DNA of 11,380 nucleotides, taken from Methanosarcinales archaeon (GTDB taxonomy: Archaea > Halobacteriota > Methanosarcinia > Methanotrichales > Methanotrichaceae). The stretch lies in contig JAAEEW010000134.1 of NCBI GenBank assembly GCA_013415595.1, positions 1-11,380 of the forward strand, given 5' to 3'. The position numbers and the translations under genes were made by a program. The notes beneath the pieces were generated by a model that searched no databases, had not been told where the DNA came from, and saw only the letters and a list, made by a program, of their open reading frames with translations. Below, in pieces: positions 1-8,015 of this stretch (positions are counted from its first letter, which is position 1; every line of letters starts with the position of its first letter).

Positions 1-1
1 C

Positions 2-142
2 TACGCCGACCAGATTCTGGCCCTGGCCGGGAAGTGCACGGCTCAGGCCCCGGATCCGGTCGTCTCCGGGCCCTGCCCATCGGCCTCGAAGTCCAGCCCG
101 GCGGCTGCAGACAGCCCGGAAAAGGCTCAATCCCAGACCTGA
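2..142 (+). CDS. C-terminal tail of an unidentified upstream gene (partial)
   Basis: An open frame runs in from the left edge and stops at TGA 140-142, giving 46 residues that begin YADQILALAGKC and continue as an Ala/Pro/Ser-rich tail. Third codon positions are mostly G or C, like the genes that follow, so it reads as coding. It ends 21 bases before the NuoF-like gene, in the same frame and direction, and probably belongs to the same operon. Homologous operons often begin with a NuoE/HydC-type [2Fe-2S] subunit, so that is the natural guess, but no NuoE motif lies in this fragment and I do not recognise the tail. Confidence 0.45.
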   Translation, partial: YADQILALAGKCTAQAPDPVVSGPCPSASKSSPAAADSPEKAQSQT

Positions 143-163
143 GGCGTCCACCCTGGCGATATC

Positions 164-2119
164 ATGAAGAAAGCCACGGACCGGGAGGGTCTGGAGGAAA
201 TTCGCCGCCTATCTGAGGTGGAATGGCGGGGATTGTTCACCGGCGAGCGCCCCCTGATCTGCGTGGGCATGTCCACCTGCGGCATATCGGCCCACGCCCA
301 GGAGACCTGGGACGCCCTGGCCGGAGAGCTGGACCGCCTGGGCACAGAGGCCCGGATGATGAGGGTGGGATGCCTGGGGCTGTGCTATGCCGAACCCCTG
401 GCCTGCATCAAGCTTCCCGGCCGCCCCCTGATCTGCTACGGCCGGGCCACTCCGGAGGCGGCACCGGGGCTGGTGCAGGACGTGGTCGGCCGGGGAAATA
501 TAGTTCAGGATAGCGTTTTAGGCAGCATCGCCCTGCAGGAGGCCCCCTCCAGCGTAGACCAGCCCCATTCTGATGATGCCATTCCCTCCATCTGGGACCA
601 CCCCATGATGAAGCCCCAGATCAGGATTGCCCTCAGAAACTGCGGCCTGGTCGATCCGGAGGACATAGGCCACTACCTGGCCCGGGGGGGCTACCGGGGT
701 CTGGAGAAGGCCCTGGCCCTCTCATCCCCGGGTGTCATTCAGGAGGTCAAAGCCTCCGGGCTGCGTGGCCGGGGCGGGGCGGGATTTCCAACCGGAGTCA
801 AGTGGGAGTTTTGCAGGAACGCTCCCGGGGAGGAGAAGTACCTGATCTGCAACGCCGACGAGGGGGGCCCGGGAGCCTTCATGGACCGGGCCATCCTGGA
901 GGGGGACCCTCACTCGGTGATAGAGGGCATGCTGATTGCCGCCTACGCCATCGGCGCCACCCGGGGCTTCATCTACTGCCGGGCGGAGTACCCCCTGGCC
1001 CTGAAGCGGCTGGAGACTGCTCTGGCCCAGGCCAGGGAGGCAGGAGTGCTGGGCGGGGACATCCTGGGGTCCGGGTTCGACCTGGACATATCGGTGAAGG
1101 AGGGGGCGGGGGCTTTCGTCTGCGGCGAGGAGACGGCCCTCATGGCCTCCATCGAGGGGCAAAGAGGTATGCCCCGGACCAGGCCGCCCTTTCCGGCCAA
1201 CTCCGGGCTGTGGGGCCAGCCCACCAACATCAACAACGTAGAAACCCTGGCCAACCTGCCGGAGATCCTGGTCCGGGGCGGCTCCTGGTACTCCGCGTTT
1301 GGCATGGGCCGCAGCCGGGGGACCAAGACCCTCTCCCTGGCCGGGGTAGTGAACCGGACCGGGCTGATCGAGGTGCCCATGGGCATGACCCTGAACCAGA
1401 TAATTTTCGATATCGGCGGCGGAATTGTGGGAGACCGGGCCTGCAAGGGAGTGCTCACCGGAGGCCCCTCCGGCGGCTGCATCCCCGGCACCAGGCTGGA
1501 CGTGCCTGTGGACTACGAGTCACTCAGCCAGATGGGCTCCATCGTTGGATCAGGGAGCATGATCGTGATCGGCGAGGACACCTGCATCGTGGACCTGGCC
1601 CGGTTCTTCCTGTCCTTCGTGCAAAAGGAGTCCTGCGGCAAGTGCACCCCCTGCCGCATCGGCACCAGGCAGATGCTGGCCATCCTGGAGAGGATCGCCG
1701 GCGGAGAGGCGGAGCTGGAGGACCTGGACCGGCTGGAGCGGCTGGCAGTCGCGGTCAAGGACGCCTCCCTGTGCGGCCTGGGGGCCACCGCTCCCAATCC
1801 GGTGCTGACCACGCTTCGCTACTTCCGCCAGGAGTTCGAGGACCACATCCAGGACCGCAGGTGTCCCTCCCTTCACTGCAGCCGTCTGACCAGCTACTCC
1901 ATCGATTCTCAGAGGTGCAAAGGCTGCGGGGCCTGTGCCGAGAGCTGTCCGGCCGGGGCCATAATCGGCCAGAAGAAGAGCCCCCATCGCATCGACCAGG
2001 CCCTGTGCCTGAGGTGCGGGTCGTGTCTTTCCGCCTGTCCGGATAGGTTTAAGGCCATCAGTCAGTCAGCCGGCCAGGATCAGCCAGCAACCCCGGCTCA
2101 GGAGAAGGGGGCCCTGTGA
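164..2119 (+). CDS. NuoF/HydB-type NADH-binding FMN and Fe-S subunit
   Basis: A 651-residue flavoprotein subunit, the expected size for HydB/NuoF-like proteins of soluble NAD(P)-linked oxidoreductases. The N-terminal thioredoxin-like [2Fe-2S] domain has Cys33, Cys39, Cys70 and Cys74. The FMN/NADH core has GLRGRGGAGFPTGVKW at 199-214, NADEGGPGAFMDR from 230 and CGEE at 320-323. The [4Fe-4S] site is ESCGKCTPC with Cys491, 494, 497 and 537. The C-terminal 2x[4Fe-4S] ferredoxin domain has Cys585/588/591/595 and 615/618/621/625. This domain order matches bifurcating-hydrogenase HydB and NAD-linked formate dehydrogenase beta subunits. Expected role: two-electron exchange with NAD(H) and one-electron transfer into Fe-S clusters, in the cytoplasm (no signal peptide or membrane span). 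ATG 164 is the only start codon after the upstream in-frame stop that keeps the whole N-terminal domain; its Shine-Dalgarno is weak. The stop overlaps the next start as TGATG. Oddity: EGGPG where the family usually has an acidic residue before PG. Confidence 0.9.
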   Translation: MKKATDREGLEEIRRLSEVEWRGLFTGERPLICVGMSTCGISAHAQETWDALAGELDRLGTEARMMRVGCLGLCYAEPLACIKLPGRPLICYGRATPEAAPGLVQDVVGRGNIVQDSVLGSIALQEAPSSVDQPHSDDAIPSIWDHPMMKPQIRIALRNCGLVDPEDIGHYLARGGYRGLEKALALSSPGVIQEVKASGLRGRGGAGFPTGVKWEFCRNAPGEEKYLICNADEGGPGAFMDRAILEGDPHSVIEGMLIAAYAIGATRGFIYCRAEYPLALKRLETALAQAREAGVLGGDILGSGFDLDISVKEGAGAFVCGEETALMASIEGQRGMPRTRPPFPANSGLWGQPTNINNVETLANLPEILVRGGSWYSAFGMGRSRGTKTLSLAGVVNRTGLIEVPMGMTLNQIIFDIGGGIVGDRACKGVLTGGPSGGCIPGTRLDVPVDYESLSQMGSIVGSGSMIVIGEDTCIVDLARFFLSFVQKESCGKCTPCRIGTRQMLAILERIAGGEAELEDLDRLERLAVAVKDASLCGLGATAPNPVLTTLRYFRQEFEDHIQDRRCPSLHCSRLTSYSIDSQRCKGCGACAESCPAGAIIGQKKSPHRIDQALCLRCGSCLSACPDRFKAISQSAGQDQPATPAQEKGAL

Positions 2120-4557
2120 TGCTTCTCACCATCGACGGCCTGGCGGTGGAGGTGGAGGCGGGCACTACGGTCAAGGAAGCGGCGCAAAAGGCCGGAGTGG
2201 AGATACCGGGGCTTTGCGACCACCCCCTGCTCCACCCCCACGGCGGCTGCAGGCTGTGCCTGGTGGAGGTGGAGGGGATGCGGGGCTATCCGTCGTCGTG
2301 CACCCTTCCCGCCTCTGAGGGCATGGCAGTGAAGACCAATACACCGGCCCTGGTGGAGCTGCGACGGACGGTCCTGGAGATGCTGCTCTCCGAGCACCCC
2401 TGCATCTGCATAAACTGCGATCGCCAGGGGGAGTGCGACCAGGTCCGGGCCTCCCTGAGGAAGGTTCCCCGGACCATCGGCTGCCGCTACTGTCCGGCCG
2501 ACGGCCGGTGCCAGCTTCAGCACACTGTGGAGCTGGTGGGGCTGAAGAGGACGGAGCTTTTACCGGTGGGGCTGGACCGGGATCTGATTCGCTCCCCCTT
2601 CTTCGACCGGGACCCCAACCTGTGCATCCTGTGCGGCCGGTGTGTCCGGGTCTGCCAGGATCGGGGGCCGGCGGCCATCACCTTCGCCTCCCGAGGCTTT
2701 GAGGCCGGGATCGAGACCGCCTTTGGCCGGCCTCTGGAGGAGTCGGGCTGCACCTTCTGCGGGGCCTGCGTGGACGTCTGTCCCACCGCCGCCCTGACCG
2801 AGCGGAGCGGACGCCACGGCGGCCGGGCCCAGGAGACGGTGGTCACTGTCTGCCCCTACTGCAGCGCCAACTGCTCACTTACCCTGGAGGTGGCCGGAGG
2901 GCGGGTGTTGCGGGCTGCTCCCGCGGAGGACGATCTTTGCGTGCTGGGGCGGTTTGGCAGCCAGTTCGTCCACCACCCGGACCGGCTGAAGAGGCCGCTC
3001 TTGCGAAAGAATGGACGGCTGGTGGAGACGGGCTGGGAGGAGGCGCTGGCCGCGGTCTGCCGGAACCTGGAGAGCCGCCGGGGCATGGAATTCGCCCTCA
3101 TCATCTCCGGGGTGTGCTCGAACGAGGCTCTCTTCCTGGCCCGGAGGCTGGCCCGGGAGGTCATGGGCGGTCGGGCCTATGCCCCGGACCTGCCGGCGCC
3201 GTCGGCCATCCCCTGGTCGGCCGGCTTCCAGGGGCCGGTGCTGGTCCTGGGTGATCCGGGATCCACCAATCCCCGGCTGGAGGCCCGGCTGCTGGAGATG
3301 GGGACCCGGGTGACGGCCGTCACTCCGGCCAGGACCCGCCTGGCCCGGGCGGCCCGGTGCTGGCTCAGCCCCCGGCCGGGTGAGGAGGCCACGGTCCTGG
3401 AAGCTCTGACCAGAGCCCTGCAGGACGGCCAGGGAGCGGGCAGCCAAACGTCCTCCGGCCAGGCCTGGAGGGTGGCGGAAGCCTGCGGGGTAATGGAATC
3501 CCAGTTCAGGTCGGCCCTGCCCCTCCTCCAGGGAGCCTGCCTGGTGGCGGGACCGGACTGCCCTCCGGAGCTGGTCCAGGCAGCAGAGAGGCTGGCCAGG
3601 GCCGCCGGCGGAGAGCTGGTGGCCGCGGGCCAGAACTGCAACTCCCTGGGAGCCGCGGCCCTGGGACTGGAGCCCTGGGACTGGAGCGCTCCATCCCCGG
3701 AGATCAGGTCGGCCTACCTGGCCGGCTGCAACCAGGCCGCCGGCCACCCAGAGGCCGCGGAGAAGCTCTCCGGGCTGGACTTCCTGGTGGTGCAGGACCT
3801 GTTCCTGACAGAGACGGCCGCCCTGGCAGACGTGGTCCTGCCGGCGGCCAGCTTCGCCGAGATCCAGGGGACCGTCCTCTCCCCAGAGGGCCTTCTGCCG
3901 GTGCGGCGGGCCGTGGCCCCCCGGGGACAGTCCCGGCCGGACTGGCAGATCTTCGCCCGGCTGGGCCAGATGATGCGCTCATCAGGATTTGAGTTTGAGT
4001 CCGGGGAGCAGGTGACCGGGGCCCTCAGGGAGGAGCTGGACGAGAAATGGCAGTGCTGGGCAGGGAGAAGAGGATCTGGAGCGGCAGGGGGCATGGAGAA
4101 TTCTGCAGCTCTCAGCCTCAGAGCTTCCAGCCAGCCGACCCGGGACGGGCGGTCCGGATCCCCAGAGGGCGGCGGTCTGACCCTGGAATGCGGGCCGTCC
4201 ATCTACGGCTTTGGAGGAGGCACCCGGGCCTCCCGGGTCCCCGACCTGAAGTACCTGCACGACCACCTATCCCTGCAGGTCCACCCCCTGGACGCCCGGG
4301 CTCTAGGTCTATGCACCGGGGATGGGGCCATCCTGCAGTCTTCTGAAGGCTGGCTGGAGGTGAGGGTGAGGACCACCAGAAACGTCAACAGGGGCACGGT
4401 CTGCCTTCCCGGGAACCGGAGGTGGAATCCGGCCCCGGACGCGGCGGATGGGGCGGACGCCCGCCAGGGAGATCATGATGATCATTTGCCGGGCTGGAGG
4501 GCGGTGGCCTCCGGATGCCGGGTTCGACTGACGCCCCTGTCGGAGGATGGGAGGTGA
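2119..4557 (+). CDS. NuoG-type Fe-S subunit with degenerate molybdopterin-oxidoreductase domain
   Basis: An 812-residue electron-relay subunit. From the ATG at 2119 it shows: an N-terminal [2Fe-2S] domain (Cys33, 44, 47, 61); a His-Cys cluster region, EHPCICINCDRQGEC around 92-106, followed by a second CRYCPADGRC motif at 122-131; two [4Fe-4S] motifs (Cys169/172/175/179 and 211/214/217/221); and the CPYCSANC motif at 245-252 with Cys274, the cluster that opens molybdopterin oxidoreductases. The rest follows the NuoG/FdhA fold (LCVLGRFG, HPDRLKRPL, FLTETAALADVVLPAASFAE, PDWQIFARLG) and ends in a dinucleotide-binding-like domain. The segment that in formate dehydrogenases carries the Mo-binding Cys or Sec and the adjacent His is shortened and reads AYAPDLPAPSAIPW, with neither. 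I therefore read it as an electron wire like complex I NuoG, though databases may call it formate dehydrogenase alpha. GTG 2116 is an alternative start; ATG 2119 overlaps the previous stop and has AAGGGG 8 bases upstream. Confidence 0.85.
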   Translation: MLLTIDGLAVEVEAGTTVKEAAQKAGVEIPGLCDHPLLHPHGGCRLCLVEVEGMRGYPSSCTLPASEGMAVKTNTPALVELRRTVLEMLLSEHPCICINCDRQGECDQVRASLRKVPRTIGCRYCPADGRCQLQHTVELVGLKRTELLPVGLDRDLIRSPFFDRDPNLCILCGRCVRVCQDRGPAAITFASRGFEAGIETAFGRPLEESGCTFCGACVDVCPTAALTERSGRHGGRAQETVVTVCPYCSANCSLTLEVAGGRVLRAAPAEDDLCVLGRFGSQFVHHPDRLKRPLLRKNGRLVETGWEEALAAVCRNLESRRGMEFALIISGVCSNEALFLARRLAREVMGGRAYAPDLPAPSAIPWSAGFQGPVLVLGDPGSTNPRLEARLLEMGTRVTAVTPARTRLARAARCWLSPRPGEEATVLEALTRALQDGQGAGSQTSSGQAWRVAEACGVMESQFRSALPLLQGACLVAGPDCPPELVQAAERLARAAGGELVAAGQNCNSLGAAALGLEPWDWSAPSPEIRSAYLAGCNQAAGHPEAAEKLSGLDFLVVQDLFLTETAALADVVLPAASFAEIQGTVLSPEGLLPVRRAVAPRGQSRPDWQIFARLGQMMRSSGFEFESGEQVTGALREELDEKWQCWAGRRGSGAAGGMENSAALSLRASSQPTRDGRSGSPEGGGLTLECGPSIYGFGGGTRASRVPDLKYLHDHLSLQVHPLDARALGLCTGDGAILQSSEGWLEVRVRTTRNVNRGTVCLPGNRRWNPAPDAADGADARQGDHDDHLPGWRAVASGCRVRLTPLSEDGR
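4550..4557 (+). promoter_or_regulatory. Ribosome binding site fixing the NfnA-like start
   Basis: GGAGGTGA overlaps the stop codon of the NuoG-like gene and lies 4 bases before ATG 4562. The in-frame ATG at 4547 has only GGAGG directly against it, so the downstream ATG is the better start. Confidence 0.65.
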
Positions 4558-4561
4558 GGGG

Positions 4562-5398
4562 ATGTACGAGATAACGGAGAAGGAACGTCTGGCCTCAGGC
4601 CTGGTGATGATGCAGATAAGTGCGCCCCAGGTCTCGGCAAAGATGCAGCCCGGCCAGTTTCTGATCGTCCGGGCCGACGACCACGGCGAGCGAATCCCCC
4701 TGAGCGTGGCCGACTGGGACGGCCAGTCCCTGACCGTGGTCTTCCAGGAGGTCGGGGTCTCCACCCGCAAGCTGGGCTCCCTGGAGGTGGGGGAGGGTCT
4801 GGCCAATCTGGCCGGTCCCCTGGGCCGCCCCTCGACGGTGGAGAGGTACGGCACGGTGGCCGTGGCCGCCGGCTGCTTTGGCATCGGTCCCGGCTACGCC
4901 CTGGCCCGGGCCCTGCTGGAGGCGGACAACCGGGTGATCTTCGTGGCCGAGGCCAGGGACCGTCACCACCTCTTCTGGATGGACCGCCTCCGCCGGATGG
5001 CCGACCGGCTGGTGATCTGCGGCCAGGACGAGGCCGGAGCTGACCGGGCCGCCGACGTGCTGAAAGAGGCGGTCCGGTCCGGGCAGGTGGACCGGGTCTA
5101 CGCCCTGGGGTGCACCTTCATGATGATGGAGTGCAGCCAGGCCACCAGGCCAGAAGGCGTTCCCACCCGGGTGAGCCTGATGCCGGTAATGGTGGACGGA
5201 ACGGGCATGTGCGGGGCCTGCCGCTGCTCGGTGGGCGGCCACTCCACGCTTTGCTGCGTGGAGGGCCCGGAGTTCGACGGCCACCAGGTGGACTGGCCCC
5301 TCCTGATCAACCGGGCCCGCTCCTACCTGGACCAGGAGACGGAGTCCCTGGACCTCTACGACCGGGAGAACTGGCACAAAGCCCGGAAGGTCCGCTGA
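4562..5398 (+). CDS. NfnA/SudB/PyrK-type FAD and [2Fe-2S] reductase subunit
   Basis: A 278-residue ferredoxin-NADP+ reductase-like subunit of the family that includes NfnA, sulfide dehydrogenase SudB and PyrK. The flavin-binding motif ERIPLS lies near 43-48. The pyridine-nucleotide loop is AAGCFGIGPGYALARAL at 102-118, a variant of the usual GGVGxAP. The C-terminal [2Fe-2S] domain has MVDGTGMCGACRCSVGG from 210, then CCVEGPEFDGHQVDW; Asp212, Cys217, Cys220 and Cys232 are the likely ligands, the Asp ligand being typical of NfnA. Role in known complexes: FAD-mediated hydride exchange with NAD(P)(H), passing electrons through the [2Fe-2S] cluster to a partner flavoprotein. The usual partner (NfnB, a GltD homologue) is absent; instead the gene starts 4 bases after the NuoG-like gene, so its partners here are presumably the NuoF/NuoG-like subunits. 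Soluble, cytoplasmic. No T-rich terminator is visible after the stop on this strand. Confidence 0.87.
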   Translation: MYEITEKERLASGLVMMQISAPQVSAKMQPGQFLIVRADDHGERIPLSVADWDGQSLTVVFQEVGVSTRKLGSLEVGEGLANLAGPLGRPSTVERYGTVAVAAGCFGIGPGYALARALLEADNRVIFVAEARDRHHLFWMDRLRRMADRLVICGQDEAGADRAADVLKEAVRSGQVDRVYALGCTFMMMECSQATRPEGVPTRVSLMPVMVDGTGMCGACRCSVGGHSTLCCVEGPEFDGHQVDWPLLINRARSYLDQETESLDLYDRENWHKARKVR

Positions 5399-5549
5399 AG
5401 GCCCCGGCCCTCGCCACCCGGGGCAGCATGCCCGGAAGACCGTTCAGACGAAAACGAAAAGGTTTCTGTCGGCCTGCCGTCTCCCTGGAAAAACCGTCGA
5501 TTTGAACAGTTGCCGATTCGTCACCCGGGCAAGGCGGCGTCTGGGCGAG

Positions 5550-5557
5550 AAAAAAAA
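5550..5557 (-). terminator. T8 terminator of the glutamate synthase operon
   Basis: Eight A on the + strand read as eight T on the - strand, 27-34 bases past the stop of the GXGXG gene. Archaeal RNA polymerase ends transcription at such T runs without needing a hairpin. It sits in the 185-base gap between the two convergent operons, the rest of which shows nothing I recognise. Confidence 0.65.
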
Positions 5558-5583
5558 GAAGGGGGGCCAGAGGCAGGGGCTTA

Positions 5584-6342
5584 TCAGTAGGCGTAGAGCT
5601 TGCCGTAAGGCCTCTTGGAAAGGGGCATCAGCTTGACGAAATTCTCTTTCAGCACCTCTTCCCTGGACACCTTCAGCTCAGGGAAGCGCTGCAAGAACTC
5701 ACCCACGTGGCGGTCCAGGATCTCTCTATCCTGATCGTCCAGCTCGAAGATCTCCACCTCTCTCCCGAGCTGGCTCTTCTCCACCTGGCCCCGCAGGTAG
5801 ATCACCCCGCCGTGCATCCCGGTGCCGATGAAGTTGGCCCGGTGGGCCTTCTTCTTGAGGGCCAGCACGATCACGATCCCGCCCGCCATGTACTCGCCCA
5901 TGAAGTCCTGGGCGCTATCCCCGATGACCAGCACCGGCTTCTTGTCCAGGTACTCCTTCATGTGCAGGGCGGTGCGGTACCCGGCCTCGTCCCGGATGAA
6001 GATCTTTCCGCCCCTCATGGACATGCCCAGCACGTCCCCGGCCCGGCCCTCCACCACTATCTCTCCGTCGTCCATGGTGTTTCCGACGCCGTCCTGAACG
6101 TTCCCGTGCACCCTGATGTGGTGTCCGCTCATGAAGGCTCCCAGGTCGCTTCCCGGGGTGCCGAAGACCTCGATCTCCAGCTTCTTGCTCTGTCCTGGCT
6201 GGTAAAGCCTGGTGCCGATGTACCTCTGGCCGTAGACGTTTCTCACCACCAGCCTGTCCGCTCCGCTGAGCATGGCCTCCATCAGCCGGTCGTTCAGCTC
6301 CCTGTGAACCAGTCCAGATGCATCTATCTCTCTGCTATCCAT
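5584..6342 (-). CDS. Glutamate synthase GXGXG-domain subunit (GltB domain 3 / GlxC type)
   Basis: A 252-residue protein matching the C-terminal GXGXG right-handed beta-helix domain of bacterial GltB as a stand-alone polypeptide. It opens with MDSREIDASGLVHRELN and carries the repeated Gly-rich turns GTPGSDLGAFMSG (61-73), GDVLGMSMRGGKIFIRD (102-118), GEYMAGGIVIVLA (149-161) and GTGMHGGVIYLRG (173-185). In GltB this domain is structural and helps couple the glutaminase and synthase sites. ATG 6342 is preferred because homologous proteins start at about this point and GGAGAGGGG lies 8 or more bases upstream. The frame stays open to an earlier ATG at 6498, adding 52 Pro/Gly/Cys-rich residues, with GAGGGG just before it. 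It is the last gene of the three-gene operon, 163 bases after the FMN subunit if the short start is right. Confidence 0.87.
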   Translation of the reverse strand: MDSREIDASGLVHRELNDRLMEAMLSGADRLVVRNVYGQRYIGTRLYQPGQSKKLEIEVFGTPGSDLGAFMSGHHIRVHGNVQDGVGNTMDDGEIVVEGRAGDVLGMSMRGGKIFIRDEAGYRTALHMKEYLDKKPVLVIGDSAQDFMGEYMAGGIVIVLALKKKAHRANFIGTGMHGGVIYLRGQVEKSQLGREVEIFELDDQDREILDRHVGEFLQRFPELKVSREEVLKENFVKLMPLSKRPYGKLYAY

Positions 6343-6505
6343 TGTAAAGCCCCTCTCCTTTTCCGTGGCCCCGTCGGGCACGCTTCCTCCGGCCACTGGA
6401 GGGCGTCCGAATGCCGACTCGTCTGGCCCGGGAATCCGGCAGTGCACCTGGCAGCAATCTGCGAGGCCTGGGCCGGGCTCCGGGGGGAACTTATCCATGG
6501 TCCCC

Positions 6506-8014
6506 TCACTCTCCGGCGCCCTTGACGCCAAGCACGTCCAGCTCCCACTCGTAGAGCCCCACACCCCTCAGGTGGTCCCGGTTTCCTCTCAGGCTCTCGA
6601 TGGCGTTGATCCCCATCCCGCCCAGCATCTCCTTGATCTCCATGGACCAGGCCCGGAGCAGGTTGGCCAGGCGGCGGGAGGCGATGTGGGGGTTGACCCT
6701 TCCGGCCAGCCGGGGATCCTGGGTGCATATTCCCCAGTTGCACTTCCCGGTGTAACACTTCTGACATAAGGTGCATCCCATGGCCACCAGGGCCGCGGTC
6801 CCGATGTAGGTGGCGTCGGCTCCGAGGGCGATGGCCTTGATCACGTCCGCGCTGCACCTGATTCCTCCCGCGGCCACCAGGGAGCAGCGGTTCCTGATGC
6901 CCTCGTCCCTGAGCCTCTGGTCCACCGAGGCGATGGCCAGCTCGATGGGAATGCCCACGTTATCCCGGATGGTCTTGGGAGCGGCTCCTGTGCCTCCCCG
7001 CAGTCCGTCAATGGCGATTATGTCTGCCCCGGCCCGCACTATCCCGGAGGCGATGGCCGCGAAGTTGTGAACGGCGGCAATCTTTACCGAGATGGGCTTC
7101 TGGTAGTTGGTGGCCTCCTTCAGGGCGTTGATCAGCATGGACAGGTCCTCGATGGAGTAAATATCGTGGTGGGGCGCCGGGGAGATGGCGTCGGTCCCCT
7201 CCGGGATCATCCTGGTCTCGGCCACCAGGTGGGAGACCTTCTCCGCCGGCAGATGGCCCCCTATTCCCGGCTTGGCCCCCTGGCCCACCTTGATCTCCAC
7301 GGCGGCGGCGCAGTTCAGGTACTCGGCGTCGATGCCGTAGCGGCCCGAGGCCACCTGGACCACGGCGCAGCGGCCGAACTCCTCTCGCAGGTCCTTGGGC
7401 AGGCCGCCCTCCCCGCTGTTGAAGAAGGTGCCGAAGTTGCAGGCGGCCATGGCCAGGGACTTGAAGGCGTTGTAGCTGATGGCCCCGTAGGACATGGCGG
7501 AGAAGAGGATGGGCGACTCCAGACAGATGTTGGGCCCCACCTCGGTGGTTATGTCCACCCCGTCCTCTCCCAGAGAGATGGCGTCCGGCTTTTGCCCGAG
7601 GAAGGTGCGAAGCTCCATGGGCTCACGCAGGGGATCGATGGAGGGATTGGTCACCTGGGAGGCGTTTAGCAGCAAGTGGTCCCAGTAGATGCGCATGGGC
7701 TTGTCGCTGCCGCATCCGGTGAGGATGACCCCTCCGGTCTCCGCCTGCTTCTTCAGATCGTCCAGCTTCTCTCGGGACCAAACGGCGTTTGGCCGGTACG
7801 AGGACTGGGTGGGCCTGATCACCAGGGCGTTCTTGGGGCAGAAGATGACGCATCTCTGACATCCCGAGCATTTCGAATCGTCAGAGGTCATGACGTCCAG
7901 AGCCTCGATGTAGCCGTGGGTTCCAAAGGAACACTGTCTCTCGCAGCCTCTGCACTGATCGCATCTGCCCATGTCCCTAATTACCTGGAACTCGGGAGAA
8001 AGGAATGACTTCAT
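6506..8014 (-). CDS. gltB: Glutamate synthase FMN/Fe-S subunit with N-terminal ferredoxin domain (archaeal type)
   Basis: A 502-residue protein that carries the synthase reaction: ammonia plus 2-oxoglutarate plus two electrons gives glutamate. An N-terminal pair of [4Fe-4S] motifs (Cys18/21/24/28 and Cys49/52/55/59-Pro) precedes the FMN-binding TIM barrel, with signature stretches PILFSAMSYGAIS, FNSGEGGL, GQGAKPGIGGHLP, IDGLRGGTGAAP and AAGGIRCSADVIKAIALGAD. The [3Fe-4S] cluster motif C-x5-C-x4-C is Cys414, Cys420 and Cys425, with extra cysteines at 417 and 430. The ferredoxin-like domain suggests electrons arrive from ferredoxin or another Fe-S protein, not through a GltD subunit; none is encoded here. 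The ATG starts one base after the glutaminase stop, with AGGAAG 10 bases upstream, so the two are probably translated together. Some archaeal annotations call it GlxD or GltB domain 2. Confidence 0.93.
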   Translation of the reverse strand: MKSFLSPEFQVIRDMGRCDQCRGCERQCSFGTHGYIEALDVMTSDDSKCSGCQRCVIFCPKNALVIRPTQSSYRPNAVWSREKLDDLKKQAETGGVILTGCGSDKPMRIYWDHLLLNASQVTNPSIDPLREPMELRTFLGQKPDAISLGEDGVDITTEVGPNICLESPILFSAMSYGAISYNAFKSLAMAACNFGTFFNSGEGGLPKDLREEFGRCAVVQVASGRYGIDAEYLNCAAAVEIKVGQGAKPGIGGHLPAEKVSHLVAETRMIPEGTDAISPAPHHDIYSIEDLSMLINALKEATNYQKPISVKIAAVHNFAAIASGIVRAGADIIAIDGLRGGTGAAPKTIRDNVGIPIELAIASVDQRLRDEGIRNRCSLVAAGGIRCSADVIKAIALGADATYIGTAALVAMGCTLCQKCYTGKCNWGICTQDPRLAGRVNPHIASRRLANLLRAWSMEIKEMLGGMGINAIESLRGNRDHLRGVGLYEWELDVLGVKGAGE

Positions 8015-8015
8015 C

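Noticed and set aside
802..2046. Long alternative open frame (414 codons, + strand) inside the NuoF-like gene
   Set aside because: It is a Gly/Arg/Pro-rich shadow of a GC-rich gene with no recognisable domain. The main frame carries every NuoF motif.
4380..4557. Possible frameshift near the end of the NuoG-like gene, because the Asp-rich stretch looks odd
   Set aside because: The same frame resumes a family-like ending (LPGWRAVASGCRVRLTPL), and the other frames give no better match.
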